Source: Sphingopyxis sp. Root154 (lineage in GTDB: Bacteria > Pseudomonadota > Alphaproteobacteria > Sphingomonadales > Sphingomonadaceae). Taken from it: a stretch of 64,000 bases of DNA. The position numbers were made by a program, and so were the translations under genes. The notes beneath the pieces were generated by a model. The model saw only the letters and a program-made list of their open reading frames with translations, had not been told where the DNA came from and ran no database searches. Location of the stretch: contig NZ_LMGI01000004.1 in the NCBI RefSeq assembly GCF_001427105.1, forward strand, positions 186,001-250,000, read 5' to 3'. Positions 8,672-17,587 of this stretch are shown piece by piece (position 1 is the stretch's first letter; the number at the start of each line of letters is the position of its first letter).

Positions 8672-9975
8672 CGTCCGAGCGCTGTCAGCATCGCCTCGAT
8701 GCTGGTGAATTTTTCGCGCGGGCGTCCATCGAGCGCTGCCGCAACCTCGGCCTCCTCGATCCGGCGCCAGTCGCGGAAGGTGACCGGGGTGACATCGCGG
8801 CTTGCGAGCAGTGCATCGAGCCCGGGGCGTCCCGCCTTGCCTGCACCGCGGCCGATATCCTCCAGCACCATTTCGCCGATGCGCGCGCCGTCGGGCTTGT
8901 TGGTGCCGATCGTTCCCGACGGGCCGCGCCGCGCCCAGCCGACGGCGTAAAGCCCGGGCAGGATGCGGCCCTCGTCGCTCGCGAAGCGGCCGCGGCCATG
9001 TTCATAGGGGACGCCGGGGATCGGCGGGGTCTGGTAGCCGATGCAGCTGATCACCAGCCCGGCATCGAGCGCATAGGTCTCGCCCGTGCCGCGGCTGGTG
9101 AGGTCGGCGTCGAGCGTCGTCCGCTCGACGATCACGCGCTGCACGCGGCCCCCATCGTCTTTGACGCCCTCGATTGCGACGGGCATCGCGAAGAAATCGA
9201 AGTCGATCGTCACCGGCTTGGCGACCGGGTTGGCGGTGAAGCTGCGCAAATGCGTCACCGACTTGCGCATGCCGGGTTCGAGCATGGCATCGTCGCCCTC
9301 GGGCGGCAGATCGGCGGGGTCGACGCGCGGGCTGGCGCGTTCGAGATGGCCGAGCTCGCCGAGTTCCTTCGGCGTCATCGCGATCTGGTGCGGGCCGCGG
9401 CGGCCGAGGATCTGGATATGGCGCACCGCGCTCTGCGCCAGCGCGTCGCGGGCGTGCGCGACGATGTCGCTGCCCGAGAATTCGGCCGGCGTCTTGGCGA
9501 GGATGCGCGCGACGTCGAGTGCGACATTGCCGTTGCCGATCACCACGACGCCGGGCGCGTCGAGCGGCGGGTTGAGATCGGCGAAGTCGGGATGGCCGTT
9601 GTACCAGCCGACGAAGGCGGCGCTGCCGATCACCCCGGGCAGGTCGGCGCCGGGGATGTCGAGCGGCCGGTCGTTGGGGGCGCCGGTCGCGAGGATCACG
9701 GCGTCGTAAAGGCCGACGAGCTCGTCGATCGTCACGTCGGTGCCGACCGACACATGGCCGACGAAACGGACATTATCGGTCAGCGCGGTGCCCTCATAGC
9801 GGCGCGACACCGCCTTGATCGACTGGTGATCGGGCGCGACCCCGGTACGGATCAGGCCATAGGGAACGGGCAGCCGGTCGATGACGTCGACCGCGATATC
9901 GTCCGCTTTCTGCAATGTTTCGGCAGTATAATAGCCCGCGGGGCCCGACCCGACGATCGCGACATGACGCATCAA
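8668..9975 (-). CDS. Ferredoxin-NADP+ reductase, adrenodoxin-reductase (FprA) type
   Basis: A 435-residue FAD- and NADP-binding reductase. The FAD motif GSGPAGYYTAE is at residues 9-19. The family segment LPVPYGLIRTGVAPDHQ follows near 40. The NADP Rossmann motif GNGNVALDVARIL is near 150, and CIGYQT plus GRFASDEGRILPGLYAVGW lie toward the C terminus. This type transfers electrons between NADPH and ferredoxins, often feeding cytochrome P450s or iron-sulfur assembly. No ferredoxin or P450 gene lies nearby. It is the upstream partner of the DoxX-like gene. Confidence 0.93.
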   Translation of the reverse strand: MMRHVAIVGSGPAGYYTAETLQKADDIAVDVIDRLPVPYGLIRTGVAPDHQSIKAVSRRYEGTALTDNVRFVGHVSVGTDVTIDELVGLYDAVILATGAPNDRPLDIPGADLPGVIGSAAFVGWYNGHPDFADLNPPLDAPGVVVIGNGNVALDVARILAKTPAEFSGSDIVAHARDALAQSAVRHIQILGRRGPHQIAMTPKELGELGHLERASPRVDPADLPPEGDDAMLEPGMRKSVTHLRSFTANPVAKPVTIDFDFFAMPVAIEGVKDDGGRVQRVIVERTTLDADLTSRGTGETYALDAGLVISCIGYQTPPIPGVPYEHGRGRFASDEGRILPGLYAVGWARRGPSGTIGTNKPDGARIGEMVLEDIGRGAGKAGRPGLDALLASRDVTPVTFRDWRRIEEAEVAAALDGRPREKFTSIEAMLTALGR

Positions 9976-10085
9976 CCCACTCCTTCGGGTTCCGCGCGGG
10001 CGCGCGGCCCCTCTCTTGTTATGCGGGCGATGCTAGCGGCGAAATGCGTTAGGGCAAGCGGACTTGTTCGAGTGGCGAACCGGCC

Positions 10086-10114
10086 TTGACAGCGCGGCCG
10101 TGCAATCATATTGC
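10086..10114 (+). promoter_or_regulatory. Promoter of tRNA-Gln
   Basis: A perfect TTGACA (10086-10091), a 17-base spacer and TATTGC (10109-10114) lie immediately upstream of the tRNA. The predicted transcription start is within about 10 bases of the mature 5' end. Confidence 0.75.
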
Positions 10115-10126
10115 GCCCGCCTCTGC

Positions 10127-10200
10127 TGCCCTGTCGTCTAATGGTAAGACTGCGGTTTCTGATACCGCCTATCGAGGTTCGAATCCTCGCGGGGCATCCA
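10127..10200 (+). tRNA. tRNA-Gln (anticodon CTG)
   Basis: A complete cloverleaf can be drawn. The 7-bp acceptor stem is TGCCCTG with CGGGGCA, including one G-T pair. The D stem is GTCT/AGAC, the anticodon stem GCGGT/ACCGC with loop TTCTGAT, and the T arm CGAGG-TTCGAAT-CCTCG. The anticodon CTG is at 10159-10161 and reads CAG. The 3' TCCA, including CCA, is encoded. No integrase or direct repeat marks it as an integration site. Confidence 0.95.
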
Positions 10201-10240
10201 GAGCTTTCCTTAAATCGCTGAAGTCGAAACGTCCGCAGAG

Positions 10241-10267
10241 CGCCGGGCGGCCCGATGGCGCGCCCGG
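10241..10267. terminator. Hairpin between tRNA-Gln and the phospholipase C gene
   Basis: GCCGGGCG (10241-10248) pairs perfectly with CGCCCGGC (10260-10267) around an 11-base loop. It sits between two convergent transcripts and may end one or both. No long T-run follows, so assignment as an intrinsic terminator is tentative. Confidence 0.45.
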
Positions 10268-10279
10268 CATATGCTCTCC

Positions 10280-12388
10280 TTAAGCCGCGGTCAGCGGATC
10301 GCTGATGCCATGCGCGCCGCGTTCGATGCGGCCGGCGAGGCGGACTTCCATGCCCGGCAGCGCGACGGTGACGTCGTACCAGTCGTGATCCTTCGGGGTT
10401 GGCCATGCCTGGGCCGCTTTGCCGCGGCTTGCGATCGTCACCGCCTTGCCGGTCGACGGGGCATAGGCGTCGCGGAGGATTTTCGCTTCCTGCGCAGCGC
10501 CGCCTTCATTGGTGAAGGCGAAGGCGAGGGCGCGCTGTTTCAGATTGTAACGCGCGGTCATCGAAGGCGCGCGAACGGCGTCGGCGAGAGTGCCGCGGAA
10601 GGCACGGTGGAAACCGTTGGGGCCGAGAACCCAGAGGTCGAACGCCCCGTCGGTCTCGACGCTCCAGCGATCGTCGATTCTTTTGCCCGCCTCGACCGTA
10701 TAGCGGCGCGGGATGCTGTCGAGCTTGTGCTTGTCATAGACGTGGAAGACCGCGCCCGCGGCACCCTCGTTGATGAAATCGAGCACGACCGCCTGGCGGC
10801 CGGCGTCGATTCGCGCATCGACGTGGAGCACATAAGGCAGCGCGCGCGAGCGGCGGATGCCCTTTTCCTGGAACAGATTCTGCGGCACGCGCGGCGGCAG
10901 CGCTTTCGGGCGCTGGAGGTGCGCGTCGAGGATTGCGACCGAGCCGCTGACATCGGGCAGGGCGGGGAAGGCCGCATCGGCGCCCTTCGTGAAATCGAAG
11001 CAGGAGGTCATGTCGCCGCACACCGAGCGGTGCCACGGGCTGATCGCAGGGATCGTGACGCCGAAACGCTGTTCGAGGAACTGGCCGACCGAGGTGTGGT
11101 CGAAGACCTCGCTGCTGACCCAGCCGCCCTTGCTCCACGGCGAGACGACATACATCGGCACGCGCGGGCCGAGGCCGAACGGCCGCGTCGTTCCGGAGAT
11201 ATTGTCGTCGCGCGAGAGATATTTATCCTCATGATCGTCGAAATAATGACCGGGCAACGCGATCGTCGCCTTGCCCGCGAGGGTGCCGTCGGCATTGTAA
11301 GACGGCGGTGCGGCGGGCGGGAAATGGTCGAACAGCCCGTCGTTCTCGTCGAAGGTCTGGAAGAAGACCGTGCCCGCCCAGGTGTCGGGATTGGCGGTCA
11401 GCGCATCGAGCACCGATGCGGTGAATTCGGCGCCCTCGATCGGAGTCGAGGCCGAGGGGTGCTCGGACCATTGCTTGGGCGGCAGCACCCACGACACCGC
11501 GGGCAGCGTTCCGTTCTTCGCATCCTCGGCGAGCTTTTCGAGCGAATGATGCGACATGCCGCGTTCGTAGATCGGCGAGCCGGGCTTGGCGTCGCGAAAG
11601 CCCTTGAAGGCAAGGCCGCCGTGCATCGCCCCGGTCCAATTGTCGTTGGGGTCCTGATAGATGCGCCAGTCGACCCCGGCGGCTTCGAGTACCTCGGGAA
11701 TCGTCGCCCATTCGAGCGCGTTTCCGGCGTAGGTATAGCCGGGTTCGGGCAGTGCACCCTTGATCCAGCAGCGGAGGTTATTGGGTTCGGACTTGTCGTC
11801 GCGGCAGTTGGTGCCGGTCGCGGCGACATCGGGGTCGAAATTGGACCCCGACCAGAACACGATGCGATTGGGATCGGTGCCGGTGGTGATCGAGCAATGA
11901 TAGGCGTCGCAAATGGTGAAGGCCTCGGCGAGCGCGAACTGGAAGGGTATGTCCTCGCGCTTGTAATAGCCCATCGAATAATCGGTCTTGAACTTGGGCC
12001 ACAGGCCGAACTTTCCCTGGTTCCACGCCGCCTGCGCGTCGGCGAAGCTGTGCGGAGTGCCGGGGACCTTCAGGCCGTTGGTGCGCGCGGTGTCGAGGTG
12101 GAAGGGCGGCAGGTCGCGCGCGCCATTGCTCTGGAACCAGACAGTCTTGTCGCCGGCGAGCGGGATCGGGTGGCGATCGCCGAAACCGCGCACGCCCTTC
12201 ATCGTCCCGAAATAATGATCAAACGAACGGTTTTCCTGCATCAGGATGACAATGTGGCGGACGTCCTTGATCGTCCCTGTCGTACGCTTCGCCGGGATAG
12301 CGAGTGCGCGGCCGATGCTGGCGTGGAAGGCGGCCGCCGAACCGGCGACGCCGGCGACTTTGAGGAAGTCACGTCTCGAATTGCTCAT
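10280..12388 (-). CDS. Phospholipase C, phosphocholine-specific type
   Basis: A 702-residue secreted hydrolase of the bacterial non-zinc phospholipase C/acid phosphatase family, expected to release phosphocholine or another phospho-headgroup from phospholipids in the periplasm or outside. The N terminus SRRDFLKVAG is a twin-arginine signal. The family motif ENRSFDHYFG follows near residue 52, with EHPSAS and TFDENDG typical of PlcN/PlcH later, and two C-terminal repeat domains after about residue 490. The length fits. It is the last gene of the receptor-phnDCE cluster, 34 bases after phnE, which suggests its products are taken up by the ABC system encoded with it. Confidence 0.92.
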   Translation of the reverse strand: MSNSRRDFLKVAGVAGSAAAFHASIGRALAIPAKRTTGTIKDVRHIVILMQENRSFDHYFGTMKGVRGFGDRHPIPLAGDKTVWFQSNGARDLPPFHLDTARTNGLKVPGTPHSFADAQAAWNQGKFGLWPKFKTDYSMGYYKREDIPFQFALAEAFTICDAYHCSITTGTDPNRIVFWSGSNFDPDVAATGTNCRDDKSEPNNLRCWIKGALPEPGYTYAGNALEWATIPEVLEAAGVDWRIYQDPNDNWTGAMHGGLAFKGFRDAKPGSPIYERGMSHHSLEKLAEDAKNGTLPAVSWVLPPKQWSEHPSASTPIEGAEFTASVLDALTANPDTWAGTVFFQTFDENDGLFDHFPPAAPPSYNADGTLAGKATIALPGHYFDDHEDKYLSRDDNISGTTRPFGLGPRVPMYVVSPWSKGGWVSSEVFDHTSVGQFLEQRFGVTIPAISPWHRSVCGDMTSCFDFTKGADAAFPALPDVSGSVAILDAHLQRPKALPPRVPQNLFQEKGIRRSRALPYVLHVDARIDAGRQAVVLDFINEGAAGAVFHVYDKHKLDSIPRRYTVEAGKRIDDRWSVETDGAFDLWVLGPNGFHRAFRGTLADAVRAPSMTARYNLKQRALAFAFTNEGGAAQEAKILRDAYAPSTGKAVTIASRGKAAQAWPTPKDHDWYDVTVALPGMEVRLAGRIERGAHGISDPLTAA

Positions 12389-12422
12389 CCAAACTACTCC
12401 GGATTGAAAGAAAATGGGGACG

Positions 12423-13418
12423 TCATCGCCATGCCTGCCGCGCGCGCGAGGCGACGAGGTCGAGCGTCAGGATGACGAGGAAGATGGCGATCAGGATCGT
12501 GCCGACATGGCCATATTCATAGAGGTCGAAGCGGCCCTTGAGCTCCTGCCCGATGCCGCCCGCGCCGACGAGGCCGATCACCGAGCCCATGCGGACGTTG
12601 CGATCGAAGGTGTAGAGCGTGCAGGCGATATGCTGCGGCAGCACCTGCGGCAGGATCGCATTGCCCCAGATGGTCAGGCGGCCGGCACCCATCGCGGCGA
12701 GCGCCTGCTGCGGCCGGCGGTCGGTGTCCTCGATATCGTCGGCATAGAATTTGCCGAGGAAGCCCGCCGAATGGAGGCCGAGTGCGAGGACGCCGGCAAT
12801 CGGGCCGAAACCGAAAGCAATAACGAGGAACAGCGCAGCGATGAGTTCGGGGACGGCGCGCAGGAAAGCCGAGGCGGCGCGCGAGCCGGCCCGCAACGCG
12901 GGGTGTGGCGTAATGTTGCGTGCCCCAAGCAGCGCGAGCGGCATCCCGATCAGCACCGCGATCACGCTGCCCCACAGCGCGATCTCGAGCGTCTCGAGCA
13001 TCTTGGCCGCGACGTGGAAGGCATAACCGAACGGCTCGACCAGCCAGGCGGTGCGCACCACATGTTCTTCGCGACGTAGCGTTTCGGGATCGAGTTCCGA
13101 AACGCGCGTCCGAGTGGTTTCGATATGCGCGAAGGCGGGCAGGCGGTCGGGATCGAATCCCTCGATACGGCTGACCTCGCGCCGCGACGACAATTGGATC
13201 GGCACTAGCTCTGCGAGCGTCGAGCCGAGCCCGTCGGCGACCTGCGACCGGCTGGCCATGCCTGCCTGCGCCAGCACTGCTTCGCCGCTGAGCGCAAGCA
13301 TCCGGCCGATCTCGACACGCTGCCCGGTGTACCAGAGCAGCAACAACGCCGCCGCGATCAGCGCGACGGCGCGCGTGTTGAGCAAGGCGGGGAAGCGCCA
13401 GGGAAGATCCGCGTTCAT
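12423..13418 (-). CDS. phnE: Phosphonate/phosphate-ester ABC transporter permease (PhnE-like)
   Basis: A 331-residue inner-membrane permease. After a short N-terminal helix comes a soluble segment rich in charged residues, then the permease core of about five helices with an EAA-like loop (ALAAMGAGRLTIWGNAILPQVLPQ) that docks on the ATPase, ending in a helix close to the C terminus. This matches PhnE-type permeases of phosphonate/phosphite importers. The ATG at 13416-13418 (MNADLPWRF) overlaps the phnC stop as ATGA. The longer frame upstream is a phnC shadow. Substrate could be phosphonates, phosphite or phosphate esters. Confidence 0.88.
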   Translation of the reverse strand: MNADLPWRFPALLNTRAVALIAAALLLLWYTGQRVEIGRMLALSGEAVLAQAGMASRSQVADGLGSTLAELVPIQLSSRREVSRIEGFDPDRLPAFAHIETTRTRVSELDPETLRREEHVVRTAWLVEPFGYAFHVAAKMLETLEIALWGSVIAVLIGMPLALLGARNITPHPALRAGSRAASAFLRAVPELIAALFLVIAFGFGPIAGVLALGLHSAGFLGKFYADDIEDTDRRPQQALAAMGAGRLTIWGNAILPQVLPQHIACTLYTFDRNVRMGSVIGLVGAGGIGQELKGRFDLYEYGHVGTILIAIFLVILTLDLVASRARQAWR

Positions 13419-14140
13419 CGCGCCACTGCCCGGATGCGGGGCGGGATGCCGTTGCCGTCGAGCATCGCGGGGGCACCGTCGAAAACGACCCGCCCTGCGT
13501 CGAGCATGACGATGCGATCGGCGAAGCGCCGCGCGAGTGCGGGCTGATGCAGGCTGCAAATCACGGTCGCACCGAGGTTGCGCGCCTCGTTGCGGATCAG
13601 CGCCAGTGCGCGTTCGCCGGTCGCGGGGTCGAGGCTGGCGACGGGCTCGTCGGCGAGGATGACGGCGGGGCGGTGGAGCAGTGCCCGCGCGATCGCGACG
13701 CGTTGTTGCTGGCCGCCCGACAGGCTGTCGGCGCGCCGCGCGAGATGGGTTTCGTCTAACCCGAGGTGCGCGAGCAAATGCGTCGCGCGCGCTCGCTCGG
13801 CATCAGGATAAAGGCCGGCGAAGGACCGCGCGAGGCCGATATCGGCCACCGCCATGATATTGCGCGCGACGCTGGCGCGGCCGCTCAGCGCGAAATCCTG
13901 CGGGATCAGTCCGATGCGGCGGCGTTGTGCAGGGCGGAGGGGCGTGCCGTCGAACAGGAGGCGTCCCTCGCCCGGCGCCACCAGTCCGGCGACGGTGCGC
14001 AGCAGCGTCGATTTGCCCGCCCCCGATGCACCCAGCACTGCGCAGAACTGGCCCGCGGGGATGTAGAGCGTGACGTCCGCGAGCGCGCGGCCGGCGCCGT
14101 CGTGGCGGACGCAAAGATCGGCGATACCGATGTCGATCAT
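13415..14140 (-). CDS. phnC: Phosphonate-type ABC transporter ATP-binding protein (PhnC-like)
   Basis: A 241-residue ATPase that drives import through PhnE. Walker A is GASGAGKST near residue 37, the signature LSGGQQQRVAIAR near 140, Walker B VILADEPVASLDP near 160 and the switch histidine in CSLHQP near 196. The domain is of PhnC type and length is normal. Overlaps of 4 bases with both phnD (upstream) and phnE (downstream) tie the three to one translationally coupled unit. Confidence 0.92.
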   Translation of the reverse strand: MIDIGIADLCVRHDGAGRALADVTLYIPAGQFCAVLGASGAGKSTLLRTVAGLVAPGEGRLLFDGTPLRPAQRRRIGLIPQDFALSGRASVARNIMAVADIGLARSFAGLYPDAERARATHLLAHLGLDETHLARRADSLSGGQQQRVAIARALLHRPAVILADEPVASLDPATGERALALIRNEARNLGATVICSLHQPALARRFADRIVMLDAGRVVFDGAPAMLDGNGIPPRIRAVAR

Positions 14141-15072
14141 CGTGCCGGCCTTTCAGCCGCCTTGCGCAGCATCTCGTCTTTCAGCGCCGGGGTGACCTGC
14201 ACCATCTTGCGCGAGGCGGGGTCGAAATGCCCGGCGGGAACATGGCCGATATAGCCATCGACGCGTGCGCCGCCATAGCCGCGGATCATCTCGGGTGCGA
14301 CCCCCGCGGTGCGACCGATCTTCTCGAACGCGCCGCGCAGCCGGTTGCGGAGCGCGGGGTCGAGGCGCGTGTTCGCGATCAGCGGCGGGTAGGGGATCGG
14401 CTCGCTGCGCGCGACGACGCGGAGGTCGCGCGCGCCGGGGACATCGGCTCGCACCGCCTTGTCATAGCTGTCGAAGGAAAGCGCGGCGGCGTCGACCTCG
14501 CCGTTGATCAGCGCCGCGAGGCTGTTCGCATGGGTGCCCGTCATGCGGACCGCCGACAGGTCGCGGACCGGATCGATCCCGGCGTCGAGAAACATCGCGA
14601 CGGGAAAGATGAAGGCCGAGGTCGAATTGACGTCACCGAAGGCGACGCGCTTGCCGCGCAGGTCGGCGATCGACCGGACGGGCGCGTCGGCGCGGACGAA
14701 CAGCCCCGAATAATAGACCGAGCGGCCCGACTTGACCGCGACCGCGAGCAGCTCGGCGCAGCCGCGCTTTTGCGCCTGCAGATAGGTGACCGATCCGACA
14801 AATGCGATATCGGCGGCATTGTTGCACATCGCCTCAACGACCCCGCCATAGGATTGCGCGACCTTGAGGTCGAAGCGCAGCCCGGTACTGCGCGCGACCG
14901 CGTCGAAGATCGGGCGATAGTCGGCGAGCGTGCCGCTTTCGGTCCCGCCATCGGCGGGGATCAGCAGCACGCGCAGCGGCGGCGGCTGGGCCGAGCGGCG
15001 AGGCAAGGTCAGCCAGGCCGTGCCGGCGACGCATAGCGCCGCCAGCACGCCCGCAATCATCCACCGCCGCAT
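14137..15072 (-). CDS. phnD: Phosphonate-type ABC transporter periplasmic binding protein (PhnD-like)
   Basis: A 311-residue periplasmic binding protein. Residues 1-25 form a signal peptide or anchor (MIAGVLAALCVAGTAWL). The mature part has the hallmarks of the PhnD/PtxB family: an LADYRPIFDAVARSTG start, the middle GDVNSTSAFIFPVAM (the serine-threonine motif that binds the phosphoryl group in this family) and LINGEVDAAALSFDSYDK. The ATG at 15070-15072 has GGAG 7 bases upstream; a TTG two codons earlier is a weaker alternative. It follows the TonB receptor by 87 bases and precedes phnC with an ATGA overlap. Confidence 0.88.
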   Translation of the reverse strand: MRRWMIAGVLAALCVAGTAWLTLPRRSAQPPPLRVLLIPADGGTESGTLADYRPIFDAVARSTGLRFDLKVAQSYGGVVEAMCNNAADIAFVGSVTYLQAQKRGCAELLAVAVKSGRSVYYSGLFVRADAPVRSIADLRGKRVAFGDVNSTSAFIFPVAMFLDAGIDPVRDLSAVRMTGTHANSLAALINGEVDAAALSFDSYDKAVRADVPGARDLRVVARSEPIPYPPLIANTRLDPALRNRLRGAFEKIGRTAGVAPEMIRGYGGARVDGYIGHVPAGHFDPASRKMVQVTPALKDEMLRKAAERPAR

Positions 15073-15159
15073 ACACAATCTCCGTCGACCCGAAAAACAG
15101 GGGGCGATTACGACGGGGCTGTGACAGCGGCATGAACCGGGCTCTCCGAACCGGGCCGA

Positions 15160-17343
15160 TCAGAATTGGGTCGAGAAGGAGACATAGACGGCGCGCGGCT
15201 TGCCCTCGAACTCATAGCCATAGAAATATGCGGGGCTGTTGAGCGCAATCTCGCCGCGGATGAACGCCGAGCTGTAGCGCATGTTGCCGTAGCCGTAGCG
15301 TTCGGCATATTTCTTGTCGAAGATGTTGACGACGCGCAGCTGGATCTGGTGCTGGCGCTCGTCCCCCAGACGGTATCCGATCGACCCGTTGAACAGGAAA
15401 TAATTGCCGAAATTGTGGCGCAGCGCATTGTTGACGCCGCCCGTCGCATATTCCGGGCCCTGATACCGCGGGAAGAGCGTGACCGAGAAACGGTCGTCGG
15501 GGCTCGTCCAGCGGAGGTTGCCGCCGATCATATATTCGGGGGTCTCGTTGATCTGCAGCTTGGTGCCGTCGAGGCGCGCTTTCTGTTTGGTGTAATTGAC
15601 GTTGAACGCGAAGCCCTTGCCGACACGGACGTCGAGCTCGGCGGTGAGCCCGCGGATTTCGGTGATGCGGTCGTTGTTGAAATAGGTGTTGGGAGTCAGG
15701 CCCGACGTCGTCTGGATGCGGTTGGTGACGTCGGTGCGGAACGCCCCGACCTCGGCATTCACCTGCACATTGCCGAAGTTCTGCGAAAAGCCGATGCCGC
15801 CGTTATAGGTTTCGGTTTCCTCGGTCTTCAAATCGGGGTTGCCGATCAAGGTCGGGCTGTCGGCATAAAGTTCGTTGGTGCGCGGCAGGCTGTACGAGGT
15901 ACCGCCGTTGCCGCGAATATAGAAAGCGCCGATCGGCTGGCGGAACCCGAATTTCCAGATCGTGCGCGACCCGAAGCTGTCGGCGAAGTCGGTGCGCAGC
16001 GCGAGCGACAATTTGGTGTCGGGGCTGAACGGGATCACCGGGCGGAAATCGGCGTAGACGCCGGTGATCGTGTTCGCGTTGTTGGAGATCGGGAAGACCG
16101 GGTCCGAGTCATTCTTGTACGACACGACCTGCACGCCCGCGACGACTTCGAGGATGTTCGGGAGCGACAGCGTGTTGCGGACGTTGAGCCCCATTTCGCG
16201 GAAACCGCCGACCTTTGAATCCTTGCCGAAGCCCTTGTTGGGGAAGGGGACCGACTTGCCCGTCGCGTCGCCGAATGGCGTAGTCTTGCCCGTCGTCGGG
16301 TCGGTACAGCCCGCGGGCGTCTTGCAGATTTCGGCGAAAGTCTCGGTGTTGTTGAGCCGCGGGTTGCTCCAATAGCCTGCGACCTCGGTGTAGAAATTCT
16401 CCGACCAGCGGCGGTCGAGCGAGAAGTCGACTATCGGGTAGCGGACGCGGTTCGGCGAATAGGTTTCGGCATCGGGGAACGGATCGTGGAATTCGATCTG
16501 CGTATATTGGCCGTTCACCCGGAATTCGGTCTTGTCGTCGACCTTCCACAGATATTTGACGCCGATATTGCTGCGGTTGAGCGGATAATCCTGGATGCCG
16601 CCGGCCTTGGCGACGTTGTCGACATAGGATTCGGGGGCGAAGATGCGCGGGCCGTCGGTCTGGATCGTGCCGCCATAGACCATCAGGCTGTGGCGCCCCT
16701 CGGGATCGATCGGAAAGCGCGCGTTGCCCCAGATTTCGCGCGTGTTGAACGCGCCGTACTGCGCGCCGAGTTCGAACTTGCTGCTGCCGTCGGGGCGCTT
16801 GGTGACGAGGCTGATCACGCCGATGCCGCCGTTGCTGCCGAAGAAGAGACTGTTGCCGCCGCGGAACACCTCGGCGCGCTCGATCATGTGCGGGTCGATC
16901 GTCGTCGATCCCCAAATATCCTCGAGCGCGGGGCCGCGATCGTAGAGCGGCACACCGTCGAGCACGACCAGCGTGTCGCGGTCGCTGCCGCCGTCGAGGC
17001 GGATCGTATATTCGCCTTCGTCGGGCGAATAGCCGATGTTCGCGCCCTTGATCAGGAGCTGCGCGATTTCGGCGAAGTTGGTCGCGCCGGTAGCGGCGAT
17101 TTCTTCGGCGGTCACGATCTGCACGGCGTTGCCATATTCGACCGCGGCAGCGGCGAGCGGGGTCGCTTCGACGGTCGCGGTGCCATTGACGATGATCTCG
17201 TCGCCCGCGCCCGAGCCGGCATCGGCGCTGTCGGCGGTCGCCTCATCGACGGCGGCGAAGGCGACCGACGGCAGCGCGCTCGCCGACAGCATCAGGCCAA
17301 AAACCATGGCCGCACGAAATTTGGAAGCCTTGTGCACAATCAT
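15160..17343 (-). CDS. TonB-dependent receptor of the organophosphorus operon
   Basis: A 727-residue outer-membrane receptor. A signal peptide of about 30 residues is followed by a TonB-box-like start (DEIIVNGTA) and the plug domain with LVVLDGVPLYD and the barrel-entry FRGGNSLFFGSNGGIGVI. The beta-barrel ends in an aromatic residue (STQF). It imports a substrate across the outer membrane using TonB energy. It is the first gene of the five-gene minus-strand run ending with phospholipase C, so a phosphorus compound is the likely cargo. A candidate Pho box lies 106 bases upstream. Substrate assignment is inference from context. Confidence 0.9.
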   Translation of the reverse strand: MIVHKASKFRAAMVFGLMLSASALPSVAFAAVDEATADSADAGSGAGDEIIVNGTATVEATPLAAAAVEYGNAVQIVTAEEIAATGATNFAEIAQLLIKGANIGYSPDEGEYTIRLDGGSDRDTLVVLDGVPLYDRGPALEDIWGSTTIDPHMIERAEVFRGGNSLFFGSNGGIGVISLVTKRPDGSSKFELGAQYGAFNTREIWGNARFPIDPEGRHSLMVYGGTIQTDGPRIFAPESYVDNVAKAGGIQDYPLNRSNIGVKYLWKVDDKTEFRVNGQYTQIEFHDPFPDAETYSPNRVRYPIVDFSLDRRWSENFYTEVAGYWSNPRLNNTETFAEICKTPAGCTDPTTGKTTPFGDATGKSVPFPNKGFGKDSKVGGFREMGLNVRNTLSLPNILEVVAGVQVVSYKNDSDPVFPISNNANTITGVYADFRPVIPFSPDTKLSLALRTDFADSFGSRTIWKFGFRQPIGAFYIRGNGGTSYSLPRTNELYADSPTLIGNPDLKTEETETYNGGIGFSQNFGNVQVNAEVGAFRTDVTNRIQTTSGLTPNTYFNNDRITEIRGLTAELDVRVGKGFAFNVNYTKQKARLDGTKLQINETPEYMIGGNLRWTSPDDRFSVTLFPRYQGPEYATGGVNNALRHNFGNYFLFNGSIGYRLGDERQHQIQLRVVNIFDKKYAERYGYGNMRYSSAFIRGEIALNSPAYFYGYEFEGKPRAVYVSFSTQF

Positions 17344-17448
17344 GCCCCTTTTGAAGAATCGCGATCACATCGGGCGGAGCAGGGCGGTCGTGTTCACGAC
17401 TCGATGCTGCGCCGCACCAATGTGCGAGGCATCCGCTAGGGGCGGCGT

Positions 17449-17466
17449 GTGACAGTTGAGTGAAAT
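17449..17466 (-). promoter_or_regulatory. Candidate Pho box upstream of the receptor-phnDCE-plc operon
   Basis: Read on the minus strand the site is ATTTCAC-TCAA-CTGTCAC: one exact copy of the PhoB half-site CTGTCAC and one degenerate copy, separated by the canonical 4 bases. It points toward the operon, and phosphate-starvation control suits the encoded functions. It was found by eye; the degenerate half matches only in part. Confidence 0.45.
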
Positions 17467-17468
17467 TA

Positions 17469-17498
17469 GCTCAATTTTAGATTTGTGGAAAAATGAGC
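17469..17498. promoter_or_regulatory. Inverted repeat in the receptor/RpiR intergenic region
   Basis: GCTCA (17469-17473) and TGAGC (17494-17498) form an inverted repeat extended by T-rich and A-rich flanks (TAGCTCAATTTT and AAAAATGAGCAAA). It lies in an AT-rich patch between the divergent receptor operon and the rpiR-family gene. It could be an operator for the RpiR regulator. Confidence 0.35.
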
Positions 17499-17587
17499 AA
17501 ATTATACTTTCGGGTTACCGCGATCTCGGCTAGCATTCTCTGTCCTGCAGGGGCGGACATGCGGATTCTGACGGAGAATTGCGTAAG

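Noticed and set aside
10127..10200. tRNA-Gln as an integration site for a mobile element
   Set aside because: No integrase gene, no direct repeat of the tRNA 3' end and no composition shift beside it.
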